A stretch of DNA of 37,584 nucleotides, from NCBI RefSeq assembly GCF_000422725.1, contig NZ_KE383913.1:1-37584 (forward strand). The letters run 5' to 3'. The position numbers and the translations under genes were made by a program. Shown piece after piece: positions 9,844 through 17,171 of the stretch. Positions within the stretch are counted from its first letter, which is position 1. Each line of letters opens with the position of its first letter. This stretch comes from Flavobacterium subsaxonicum WB 4.1-42 = DSM 21790 (GTDB lineage: Bacteria; Bacteroidota; Bacteroidia; Flavobacteriales; Flavobacteriaceae). The notes below the pieces were generated by a model. That model was not told the origin of the DNA, searched no databases, and saw only the letters and a program-made list of their open reading frames with translations.

Positions 9844-9908
9844 TATACCAACCGGTATATTATCAAAACACCCTCCAAAAAGCCTAAAAAATTATACCGA
9901 TTGGTATA
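9844..9908. promoter_or_regulatory. pair of TetR-type palindromes TATACC-N4-GGTATA
   Basis: Two perfect inverted repeats, TATACC aacc GGTATA (9844-9859) and TATACC gatt GGTATA (9893-9908), are 49 bp apart start to start. The form (6-bp arms, 4-bp spacer) is like operators of TetR-family repressors. No TetR gene is in the window and the nearest downstream start (9567, minus) is about 280 nt away, so the regulated gene is unclear. Confidence 0.45.
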
Positions 9909-9956
9909 TTCTTAAATTTTCAGTCCATCCCGTTTCGAAATTTGGAATTTAAAATT

Positions 9957-10117
9957 TTGCCCACTGCCCATTGACTATTGGAATTTCCCTATTGGATTTG
10001 CTTATTGTTATTTGCCCATTGCCTATTGGAATTTTGCCCATCGCTTATTGCCCATTGTTATTTGCCCATTGCCCATTGCTTATTGCTTATTGCCTGTTGC
10101 CTGTTGTTATTTCCCCA
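9957..10117. repeat. degenerate 7-nt tandem repeat (TTGCCCA-type)
   Basis: About twenty consecutive or near-consecutive heptamers of the type TTGCCCA, TTGCCTA, TTGCTTA, TTGCCTG and TTGTTAT run up to the recJ stop codon. The 7-nt phase is kept over most of the tract with a few slips. A plus-strand reading frame through it gives only low-complexity Ile/Leu/Pro/Cys sequence and is not a gene. Confidence 0.75.
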
Positions 10118-10120
10118 TCG

Positions 10121-11824
10121 CTAATCAGATTCCTCGCACCTAATATCCCTCAATCGCAACTGAAGGCTTACCTGTCCGTTCCATTCATTTTCATCAATAG
10201 AATAAACGGCATCAAAAGCATCGCCGTTGCAGGCAAGGTCTTTTTTAACAGCGAGGCCAAAGCCAATGGCACCATAGCCTTCGCCGCCGTTTTGGCGTAC
10301 AAACAGCCGAAGGTGGCTCTCGTCCTGCCCTATTGCCTTGCCAAAACCACTATCGGTAAGGTTACGGCTCAAAAATACCGGACTCATATTTCCCGGGCCA
10401 AAAGGCTCAAACTGCTTGAGTATACGGTGAAATTTGGGAGTAATATCTTCAAAATCCAATTCGGCATCAATGCTAATCTCGGGGGTAAGCAGTGCAGGGT
10501 CAATAGTTTGCTGCACCACGGCCTCAAACTTATTTCTAAACAGTTCATACTGGTCTTCCAGCAGCGTTAAGCCCGCTGCATACATGTGGCCGCCAAATTG
10601 TTCCAGATATTCGGCGCAAGCCTCGAGGGCATTATAAATATCAAAGTCCTTAACAGATCGTGCCGAAGCAGCCAGCTTATCGCCACTCTTGGTAAACACC
10701 AGCGTGGGACGATAATAGGTTTCCGTAAGGCGCGATGCCACAATGCCAATAACACCCTTGTGCCAATCTTCCTGGTACACCACAGTGGTAACCTTATCAT
10801 GGTCGCCGTTCTGGTCAATCTGCCGAAGGGCTTCCACCGTAATTTGCTTGTCCAAATCGCGCCTGTCGGCATTAAGGGTTTCTATAGAAGCGGCAAATTC
10901 TTCGGCTTGGGCCAGGTTAAATTCCGTTAGCAGCTCTACCGCATAGTTGCCGTGCTTAATTCGACCGGCAGCGTTAATGCGGGGGGCAATTACAAACACC
11001 ACATCGCTAATGGTAAGCACCTGTTTTTTAATATTTTGTATAAGCGCCTTAATACCCGGCCTTGGGTAGCTGTTAATAACCTCCAGCCCAAATTTAGCCA
11101 GCGTACGGTTCTCGCCCGTAATGGGCACAATATCGGCCGCAATGGCAGTAGCCACGAGGTCGAGGTACGGAATAAGATCTTCAATCGTTTCGCCCCTGTT
11201 TATGCCCAATGCCTGTATAAGCTTAAAGCCCACGCCACAGCCGCAAAGCTCGTCGTATGGGTAATCGCAATCGTCGCGCTTCGGGTCCAGCACCGCAACC
11301 GCATCGGGCAGTGTATCGCCGGGTCGGTGGTGGTCGCAAATAATAAAGTCGACGCCCTTAGCTTTGGCATATTCCACCTTATCGATCGATTTTATACCAC
11401 AGTCTAACGCAATAATAAGCGTACAGCCGTTATCGTCGGAATAATCTATACCGGCATTGCTAACGCCGTAGCCCTCCTTATATCTATCAGGAATGTAGGT
11501 ATCTACATTAGGGTAGTAACTCTTTAGGTAGGATGACACTAACGACACCGCCGTGGTACCATCTACATCATAATCGCCAAAAACCAAAATACACTCATTG
11601 TTGGCAATGGCCTGCTCAATACGGGCAACAGCCTTATCCATATCCTTCATTAAATACGGGTCGTGCAAATCGCTTAACGACGGACGAAAGAATGCCTTGG
11701 CCTCATCAAACGTTTCTATACCACGCTGTACCAAAAGGGCAGCCACCGCAGCCTCTACGTTTAAAGATGCTGCTAATTGTTGTACTTTTTTGGGGTCGGG
11801 TTTAGGTTTAAGATTCCAGCGCAT
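10121..11824 (-). CDS. recJ: single-stranded-DNA-specific exonuclease RecJ
   Basis: The 567-residue protein carries the DHH phosphoesterase motifs: FGDYDVDGTTA (about residue 82), ALDCGIKS (about 140), DHHRPGD (about 163), then the DHHA1 motif FGGHMYAAGLTL (about 415) and a C-terminal OB-like region. RecJ degrades single-stranded DNA 5' to 3' and works in RecF-pathway recombination and mismatch/base-excision repair in the cytoplasm. Length matches the usual 560-580 residues. It is transcribed alone. The start is the ATG at 11824, about 30 nt downstream of a -7 element. Confidence 0.95.
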   Translation of the reverse strand: MRWNLKPKPDPKKVQQLAASLNVEAAVAALLVQRGIETFDEAKAFFRPSLSDLHDPYLMKDMDKAVARIEQAIANNECILVFGDYDVDGTTAVSLVSSYLKSYYPNVDTYIPDRYKEGYGVSNAGIDYSDDNGCTLIIALDCGIKSIDKVEYAKAKGVDFIICDHHRPGDTLPDAVAVLDPKRDDCDYPYDELCGCGVGFKLIQALGINRGETIEDLIPYLDLVATAIAADIVPITGENRTLAKFGLEVINSYPRPGIKALIQNIKKQVLTISDVVFVIAPRINAAGRIKHGNYAVELLTEFNLAQAEEFAASIETLNADRRDLDKQITVEALRQIDQNGDHDKVTTVVYQEDWHKGVIGIVASRLTETYYRPTLVFTKSGDKLAASARSVKDFDIYNALEACAEYLEQFGGHMYAAGLTLLEDQYELFRNKFEAVVQQTIDPALLTPEISIDAELDFEDITPKFHRILKQFEPFGPGNMSPVFLSRNLTDSGFGKAIGQDESHLRLFVRQNGGEGYGAIGFGLAVKKDLACNGDAFDAVYSIDENEWNGQVSLQLRLRDIRCEESD

Positions 11825-11855
11825 GTGTTGTAAATTGTGGCTTGTATGTATTTTG

Positions 11856-11863
11856 CAAATGTA
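11856..11863 (-). promoter_or_regulatory. -7 promoter element of recJ
   Basis: Minus-strand TACATTTG is an exact TAnnTTTG match, giving a predicted leader of about 25 nt before the recJ ATG. Confidence 0.45.
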
Positions 11864-11898
11864 AGCATCTTGCCGTTAGTTTTGTGGATGGTATTTTA

Positions 11899-12271
11899 TA
11901 TGCCGCTCCTCCGGAGCTCAAAACACACACTGCGATAATTGTCTCTATAAATATGCCGCTTCTCCGAAGCTCATCATTGGCTGAAAATTAAGATAACCGG
12001 AATTTTGCTTAGCCCCGGCGGGGCGGCATATAATTATAGCAATTTCAAGCTGCCAGGTGTTGGAGCCCCGGAGGAGCGGCATATAATTATAATTTGTGTC
12101 AAGAAAGTCTAATTAACTAAATACCTACAAGGTTCTAAAACCTTGCAGGAAGCGCAAACGGCACGGCAACCTACAAGGTTCCAAAAACCTTACAAGAAAC
12201 GCAGACGGCACGGCAACCTACAAGGTCTTCGAGACCTTGCAAGTTTAAAATTAGTGTAATTCGTGTCAAAA
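11899..12271. repeat. repeat cluster A, copy 1: nested palindromic modules plus CAAGG array
   Basis: The order is: ATGCCGCTCCTCCGGAGCTC (from 11900), ATGCCGCTTCTCCGAAGCTC (from 11953), then the oppositely oriented AGCCCCGGCGGGGCGGCAT (12011-12029) and a GAGC...GAGGAGCGGCAT module (from 12063). The outer and inner modules are thus inverted copies of each other, forming a nested inverted repeat of about 185 bp with TATGCCGC...GCGGCATA ends. Three CCTACAAGG...CCTTG(C)AGG palindromes follow with a 46-47-nt period (12124, 12170, 12217), ending in AATTCGTGTC. No gene is seen. Confidence 0.85.
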
Positions 12272-12280
12272 AACACCCCC

Positions 12281-12350
12281 TATCGCGTAGCGATTTAATT
12301 TCGGTAGCATTAAACAACAGCAAGTAAAATTTCCCGTTAGGGAATTAATA
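12281..12350. repeat. 70-bp two-hairpin module (first copy)
   Basis: It contains ATCGC-GTA-GCGAT at the left and AATTTCCC-GTTA-GGGAATT at the right, joined by TTAATTTCGGTAGCAT and a variable stretch. A second copy of exactly the same length lies at 37463-37532. It separates the two tandem copies of repeat cluster A. Confidence 0.7.
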
Positions 12351-12368
12351 CTACAAACCTAAAATTTG

Positions 12369-12691
12369 TATGCCGCTCCTCCGGAGCTCAAACACACACA
12401 CTGCAATAATTGTTTCTATAAATATGCCGCTTCTCCGAAGCTCATCATTGGTTGAAAATTCAGATAACCGGAATTTTGCTGAGCCCCGGCGGGGCGGCAT
12501 ATTTATAGCAAATTCAAGCCGCCAGGTGTTGGAGCTCCGGAGGAGCGGCATATAATTATAATTTGTGTCAAAAAACCTATTTAACCAATACCTATAAGGT
12601 TCTAAAACCTTGCAGGAAGCGCACACGGCACGACAACCTGCAAGGTCTCGAAGACCTTGTAGGTTTAAAATTCGTGATAATTCGTGTCAAA
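12369..12691. repeat. repeat cluster A, copy 2 (tandem duplicate of copy 1, offset 470 bp)
   Basis: The same four palindromic modules recur at 12370, 12423, 12482 and about 12532, offset 470-471 bp from copy 1, including the connecting sequence (AACCGGAATTTTGCT, CCAGGTGTTGGAG, TAATTTGTGTCAA). Only two CAAGG palindromes follow, so one 46-nt unit has been lost here or gained in copy 1. Short open frames through the cluster are repeat artefacts. Confidence 0.85.
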
Positions 12692-12722
12692 AACCCACAC
12701 CCAAAAAACATAAAAAACTACT

Positions 12723-12743
12723 AAATGCAACACAATTGCATTT
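12723..12743. promoter_or_regulatory. Fur/Zur-like operator over the metal-locus promoter
   Basis: AAATGCAA (12723-12730) and TTGCATTT (12736-12743) are perfect inverted 8-bp arms separated by 5 nt. The size and position (about -50 to -30 relative to the expected start) suit a Fur-family repressor such as Zur that would block the -33 region. Zinc or another metal as effector is inferred from the genes downstream. Confidence 0.55.
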
Positions 12744-12760
12744 TGAATAGTTTTTATAAT

Positions 12761-12768
12761 TATCTTTG
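12761..12768 (+). promoter_or_regulatory. -7 promoter element of the His-rich small protein gene
   Basis: TATCTTTG is an exact TAnnTTTG match ending 6 nt before the ATG at 12775, so the transcript is expected to be leaderless or nearly so. The in-frame TTG at 12766 lies inside the element and is rejected as start. Confidence 0.6.
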
Positions 12769-12774
12769 CAGCTC

Positions 12775-13119
12775 ATGAAAAGAAAGTTTGCATTATTTAA
12801 TCTGGCCCTTATGGCATTGGTACAACTTACCATTGCCTACCAGTCTTTTCATGCCTTTAGCCACGAGCACTATGCCGAACAGCATACTACGCAGCAGCTA
12901 AAAAAACAATCAGCACAAAACCTTAGCAAAAACCACACCCATAACGACGATTGCGATGTGTGCGATTTTCATTTCGATTTTTTTGTGGCACCGCCGCAAT
13001 TTTGCCTGAGCCTTAGCTTTGCCTTTACCCCTATACCTTACAGCTACAGCACTGCCGAAAACAGCGTTTTCTTTGCCGGTAGCCTTTTTGCTTTACGGGC
13101 ACCTCCTGTTTTGGCGTAA
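12775..13119 (+). CDS. His/Cys-rich small exported or membrane protein, probable metal binder
   Basis: A 114-residue protein. The hydrophobic N-terminus (KFALFNLALMALVQLTIAY) looks like a signal peptide or anchor. A His-rich stretch follows (SFHAFSHEHYAEQH, about 25-38), then NHTHNDDCDVCDFHFDF (about 53-69) with H-x-H, C-x-x-C and F-H-F, a likely metal ligand set. The C-terminal half is hydrophobic/aromatic. It is the first gene after a Fur/Zur-like palindrome and precedes a TonB receptor and a lipoprotein, so a periplasmic metal-handling role is inferred. I do not recognise a named family; small His-rich proteins beside Bacteroidota TonB loci are common. Confidence 0.75.
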   Translation: MKRKFALFNLALMALVQLTIAYQSFHAFSHEHYAEQHTTQQLKKQSAQNLSKNHTHNDDCDVCDFHFDFFVAPPQFCLSLSFAFTPIPYSYSTAENSVFFAGSLFALRAPPVLA

Positions 13120-13144
13120 GCCTTCTTATTAACACAAGACAAGA

Positions 13145-13373
13145 CCTCACCCCCAACCCCTCTCCACACGAGCGCAGCGAATTGGCGAAGCAAAGGAGAG
13201 GGGGGCAGCTTCACTCGTATGCATAAGCCGTAAATAGTAAGTTTACGCTTTATCTACTTCCTTTAGTTGCAGGAGTTAACCCTTGCCTGTGTAATAAGCA
13301 CCCAAAACTTCTTGTTTCCATCGAATATCCATCCCTGGCTCCCCTCTCCTTTGGAGAGGGGCTGGGGGTGAGG
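13145..13373. repeat. MITE-like inverted repeat with CCTCACCCCC ends
   Basis: A 21-bp arm at 13145-13165 (CCTCACCCCCAACCCCTCTC and one more C) and its inverse at 13353-13373 match at 20 of 21 positions. Each end also folds on itself: CCCCTCTCC pairs with GGAGAGGGG on both sides (the right one with a 3-nt loop). The element fills the gap between the small His-rich gene and the TonB receptor, and no protein is encoded. It may reduce read-through between the two genes. Confidence 0.75.
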
Positions 13374-13388
13374 TTAAATCACATTACC

Positions 13389-15767
13389 ATGCGAATTTAT
13401 TTCACGCTCCTGGCCGTATTTCTGGCCGGTAGCCGGTGCGCACACGCCCAAAGTACCCTTAGCGGAAAAGTTGCCACCACCCAGAACCAGCCCTTAGACG
13501 GGGCCCATATACATATAGACAACCTGCATGCCATGAGCCTGCCCGATGGTTCGTACAGCCTGCCCGGTATATCGGCAGGCAGCCACCGCGTGGTTATATC
13601 ATACATTGGTTACAAGAGCCTGGACACGGTGGTAGACATTTACCGTAACCTTATACTGGATGCCACACTGAAACCCGAAAGCACGCAGCTACAGGAGGTG
13701 GTTTTAACCGAAACCCTTCAGGCAAAAAGCACCGTACACGAGCAAAGGCTTAAAGCCGAAACCATAGACAAGTACAGCAACGCCAGCCTGGGCGATGCCC
13801 TTAAAGAAATTGCGGGGGTAAGTTCGGTTAAAATGGGCAGCACCATTGTAAAGCCCGTTATTAACGGGTTGCACAGCAGCCGCGTGCCCATTATTAGCAA
13901 CAATGTACGCATGGAAGACCAGCAGTGGGGCACGGAGCACGCGCCAAATTTAGACATCAATTCGGCCGGAAGGGTAACGGTTATTAAAGGTGCAGGTGCT
14001 TTGCAATACGGCGGCGATGCCGTGGGCGGACTGGTACTTGTTGAGCCGGTTACCGTTTTAAAAGACACGCTGTTTGGGCGCACTATTGTTACGGCAGATT
14101 CTAACGGGCGGGGCGGCAGCATAACATCCAGCATTCATCAGGGGGCCGAAAAAGGCTGGGCGTGGAACGCAAGCGGTACTTTTAAATACATGGGCGACCG
14201 CGAAAGTCCGGACTATGTGCTTAGCAATACCGGCAACCGCGAGGCCAATTTTGCCGGCGATATTAAATATATAGGTAACAGTTACAACCTTACTGCTTAC
14301 TACAGTTTTTATAACGCGACAATCGGCATAGCCGAGGCTACGCACACGGGCAGCACTTCCGATCTTGTTCGTGCCATCAACAGCCACCAGCCTAATGTGG
14401 TTCGCCCGTTTACGTACAGCATTGGCGCGCCGCGACAGGAAATTATGCACCACCTCGCTAAGATAAACCTCAACAAAAAGCTGGATGATAACACCACGCT
14501 GGCAGTTCAGTATGCGTTTCAGCTCAACAAGCGCGAGGAGTATGACCTGCGCCGTGCCGACCTGATTGATAAACCCGCACTCGACCTTACCCTGGCTACC
14601 CACAGCCTTAATGCCGACTGGAAGCAAACCAACGGCAACGCCACCCTTAAAGCCGGTGCAAGCGGGCTGATGCAGCATAACAGCGCGAGTCCCGATACCG
14701 GGGTGCGCCCGCTTATACCTACGTACGATAGGTTTGATGCCGGTGCTTACGGAATTTACTCGTACGCCTTTAGTACTACGCTTACCGCGGATGCCGGCAT
14801 AAGGTATGATTTCTCACACATTGAAGCTACCAAATTTTATCAGGTAACCCGTTGGGAAAACCTCGGCTACACAGGCGTTTACGATAACTTTATTACACAG
14901 GATTTTGGCACGCAATACCTAACCAAGCCGTCGTTTACGTATCATAATATATCGGCCAGTGTGGGGTTACGGAAAGAACTCGGCAACAGCCTTAGCCTTT
15001 TGGGTAATGCCAGCCTTGCCATGCGCAACCCCAATGCCGCAGAGCTTTTTAGCGATGGCCTAAACCATACCAATGCCACCATAGAGCTGGGCAACCTGGG
15101 CAATAAAAAAGAAGAGGCTGTTAAGGTATCGGCAACGCTGTTAAAAACAGGGTCGGTTTTTAGTTTTGAGGTTACACCTTACATTAACCGCATTAACAAC
15201 TTTATCTATTTACAGCCCAGCGAGGCCGAGGCTACCATTCGCGGCACGTTCCCTGTGTTTCGCTACAAGCAGACCAACGCCTTAATGGCGGGCTTGGACC
15301 TGCATGCTGACTGGAACATTACCAACCGCTTTAAATACACCTTTAACGGCGCCTATGTGTACGGGCAAAACACAACCGAAGGCCTCCCGCTTATCGACAT
15401 GCCGCCGCTAAACATTACCAACACAATTAGGTACACCAAAACCGGTTGGCACAACTTTTTTGCCGAACTGCGCAGCGAAGCCGTGTTTACCCAAAGCCGC
15501 TATCCCAACTATAATTTTGAGGCCAACGTATTGGTAAATAACGAGCTTGTACCCACCCTTACCGATATCAGCACGCCACCCGCAGGCTACCACCTGCTGC
15601 ATTTTACAACGGGTATGCAGTTTACCTTAGGTAAAACAGTAGCGGCAGTAAACGTATTGGTCAACAATATTTTTAATACCGCCTACCGCGACTACCTCAA
15701 CCGCCAACGGTTATATACCGATGAGATAGGCCGCAACTTTCAAATACAATTAAAACTCAATTATTAA
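13389..15767 (+). CDS. TonB-dependent outer-membrane receptor, probable metal uptake
   Basis: A 792-residue protein with a signal peptide (MRIYFTLLAVFLAGSRCAHAQ). A carboxypeptidase D regulatory-like domain follows (about 22-105; LSGKV, GSYSLPGISAG, YIGYK), then a plug (about 120-225; LGDALKEIAGV, VIKGAGALQYGGDAVGGLV) and a beta-barrel to the terminal NFQIQLKLNY. The plug contains DQQWGTEHAPNLD; its acidic-His segment recalls ZnuD-type receptors, from memory. Substrate uptake is TonB-driven across the outer membrane. An upstream GTG at 13368 is in frame but lies inside a repeat, so the ATG before the signal peptide is chosen. The neighbours suggest a metal substrate, perhaps zinc; copper or a chelate is possible. 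Confidence 0.9.
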   Translation: MRIYFTLLAVFLAGSRCAHAQSTLSGKVATTQNQPLDGAHIHIDNLHAMSLPDGSYSLPGISAGSHRVVISYIGYKSLDTVVDIYRNLILDATLKPESTQLQEVVLTETLQAKSTVHEQRLKAETIDKYSNASLGDALKEIAGVSSVKMGSTIVKPVINGLHSSRVPIISNNVRMEDQQWGTEHAPNLDINSAGRVTVIKGAGALQYGGDAVGGLVLVEPVTVLKDTLFGRTIVTADSNGRGGSITSSIHQGAEKGWAWNASGTFKYMGDRESPDYVLSNTGNREANFAGDIKYIGNSYNLTAYYSFYNATIGIAEATHTGSTSDLVRAINSHQPNVVRPFTYSIGAPRQEIMHHLAKINLNKKLDDNTTLAVQYAFQLNKREEYDLRRADLIDKPALDLTLATHSLNADWKQTNGNATLKAGASGLMQHNSASPDTGVRPLIPTYDRFDAGAYGIYSYAFSTTLTADAGIRYDFSHIEATKFYQVTRWENLGYTGVYDNFITQDFGTQYLTKPSFTYHNISASVGLRKELGNSLSLLGNASLAMRNPNAAELFSDGLNHTNATIELGNLGNKKEEAVKVSATLLKTGSVFSFEVTPYINRINNFIYLQPSEAEATIRGTFPVFRYKQTNALMAGLDLHADWNITNRFKYTFNGAYVYGQNTTEGLPLIDMPPLNITNTIRYTKTGWHNFFAELRSEAVFTQSRYPNYNFEANVLVNNELVPTLTDISTPPAGYHLLHFTTGMQFTLGKTVAAVNVLVNNIFNTAYRDYLNRQRLYTDEIGRNFQIQLKLNY

Positions 15768-15788
15768 TTTTAAATACTTTCTAACAAC

Positions 15789-16355
15789 ATGAAGAATTTC
15801 AGAACCCTTGCCCTTGCCTTAGTAACCATCGTATCGTTTACAGCCTGTAGCGACGACGATTCGGCAACCACGCCCGTAAACGAAGAAGAAGTGCTAACCA
15901 CCATTACCGCAACCTTTACCCCTGCTGCAGGTGGCACACCGGTTATACTAATGTCGCGCGACCTTGATGGCGATGGCCCTGCCGCACCGGTTGTTACCGT
16001 AACAGGCAGTTTTGCAGTGGGTACCGACTATAATGGCGCTGTTACTTTTTTAAACGAAACTACCACCCCGGCTACAAACACTACATTGGAGATTGAAGAA
16101 GAAGGTGCCGACCACCAATTGTTCTTTCAGCAATCGGGTTTAGGTACGTTTGCTTACGCTGATGAAGATGCCAACGGCCACCCAATTGGGCTTAACTTTA
16201 CATACAAGGCAGCAGCTGCACCAACAGCAGGTAACCTCACTATCACGCTAAGGCATTTACCTAACAAAGCAGGCACTAATGTAGCTGCCGGAGATATTAC
16301 CAACGCAGGCGGCGGTACCGATGCCGAAGTTACCTTTGCAGTAACCGTTCAGTAA
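15789..16355 (+). CDS. putative outer-membrane-associated lipoprotein of the TonB locus
   Basis: A 188-residue protein with a lipoprotein signal (VTIVSFTAC, Cys at about residue 20) followed by an acidic linker (SDDDS). The mature part is a beta-rich domain with DLDGDGPAAPVV (about 58-69), a run of Thr-rich strands and ITLRHLPNKAGTNV near the C-terminus. Similar short lipoproteins beside flavobacterial TonB receptors are often annotated as 'type 1 periplasmic binding fold superfamily', from memory; I see no direct proof of that fold. It starts 21 nt after the receptor stop, so the two are almost certainly co-transcribed. Probable role: substrate capture or handover with the receptor. Confidence 0.8.
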   Translation: MKNFRTLALALVTIVSFTACSDDDSATTPVNEEEVLTTITATFTPAAGGTPVILMSRDLDGDGPAAPVVTVTGSFAVGTDYNGAVTFLNETTTPATNTTLEIEEEGADHQLFFQQSGLGTFAYADEDANGHPIGLNFTYKAAAAPTAGNLTITLRHLPNKAGTNVAAGDITNAGGGTDAEVTFAVTVQ

Positions 16356-16385
16356 TAAGTAAAGGCTGGTCTAAGCATAATTTTA

Positions 16386-16446
16386 AGCCACGAATTGCAC
16401 AAATTTCACTAATTTATATTGGCCTCAATTCGTGTAATTCGTGGCT
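16386..16446. repeat. hairpin repeat with AGCCACGAATT arms
   Basis: AGCCACGAATT (16386-16396) is perfectly inverted at 16436-16446, flanked by TTTT on the left and AAAA on the right, so the hairpin could also stop transcription after the lipoprotein gene. It belongs to the same loose 'CACGAATT' repeat family as the elements at 19905 and 20097. Confidence 0.65.
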
Positions 16447-16554
16447 AAAATTTTCAGTTTATCTATATCATAAAAATTTCATAAAATTATTCAGGATAAT
16501 TTATTAACTTTAGGTAATATTTTTATAATTAATAACTTATAAACTTTTAAGCCT

Positions 16555-16932
16555 ATGAATTCTAAATTTACCCAGATAGTAAGAATACTGCTTGGAATCA
16601 TCTTAATTGTATTTGGAGCCAACAAGATCTACGCCTTTATTCCCCTTCCCCAACCACCCGCCGAAGCCGCCAGTTTTATACAATCGCTATCCGATACCGG
16701 CTATGTGCTTACCGTGGTAGCCGTGTTCGAAATTGTTATCGGCATCATGCTTATCTTTAAACTCTGGGTGCCATTTGCACTGTTGGTTTTAGTGCCCATA
16801 TCGTTCAACATATTGCTTTTCCACCTGTTTTTAGATGTACCTGCCATTGCAACGGCACTGGTAGTGGTAGCCCTAAATGTTATTTTGCTGTATAAGCACA
16901 AAAAGAAATACAGGCCACTGTTTACAGAGTAA
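16555..16932 (+). CDS. DoxX-like small membrane protein
   Basis: A 125-residue protein with four hydrophobic helices (about 8-27, 48-68, 71-90, 93-112) and a basic C-terminal tail (YKHKKKYRPLF). The opening RILLGIILIVFGANKI and the loop containing FIPLPQPP fit the DoxX/DoxD-like family of inner-membrane proteins, often linked to redox or stress functions but without a firm biochemical role. It stands alone, 199 nt after the lipoprotein gene, from which it is separated by a hairpin repeat. Confidence 0.8.
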   Translation: MNSKFTQIVRILLGIILIVFGANKIYAFIPLPQPPAEAASFIQSLSDTGYVLTVVAVFEIVIGIMLIFKLWVPFALLVLVPISFNILLFHLFLDVPAIATALVVVALNVILLYKHKKKYRPLFTE

Positions 16933-17171
16933 AACTTTACTTAAAAAAGTATAATACACTCACTAAAACTAAAGGTAATTTAGAACTCGTCCTGGCATTT
17001 TTGATTGAAGCGAAAAATAAAGATTTTGGCTTTAAATTTTGGCTTTTTAGCACTGCATAGCAGCACTGCCGGGTAAGAAAACAGGTAAAATATAAGGCAA
17101 GAAATAATTTTACAGCTAATTAAAAAATTTCAGAACAAGTTCTTACCTTAGCGGCTACCAACCTGCATGTT

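Noticed and set aside
9971..10570. 199-aa plus-strand open frame over the 7-nt repeat and the recJ 3' end
   Set aside because: The N-terminal half is low-complexity translation of the heptamer tract and the rest is antisense to recJ.
12124..12241. CRISPR-like array of 46-nt units
   Set aside because: Only three units, the repeated part is a degenerate palindrome, the 'spacers' are themselves repeats, and no cas gene is near.
12351..12626. Small open frames on both strands in cluster A
   Set aside because: They translate the palindromic repeats (PLLRSS-type peptides) on either strand; no gene features.
13368..13388. Upstream GTG start for the TonB receptor
   Set aside because: It lies inside the CCTCACCCCC repeat end and would add residues ahead of a clean signal peptide that starts at 13389.
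14058..14678. 206-aa minus-strand open frame
   Set aside because: Antisense to the TonB receptor barrel; no domain, explained by codon bias.
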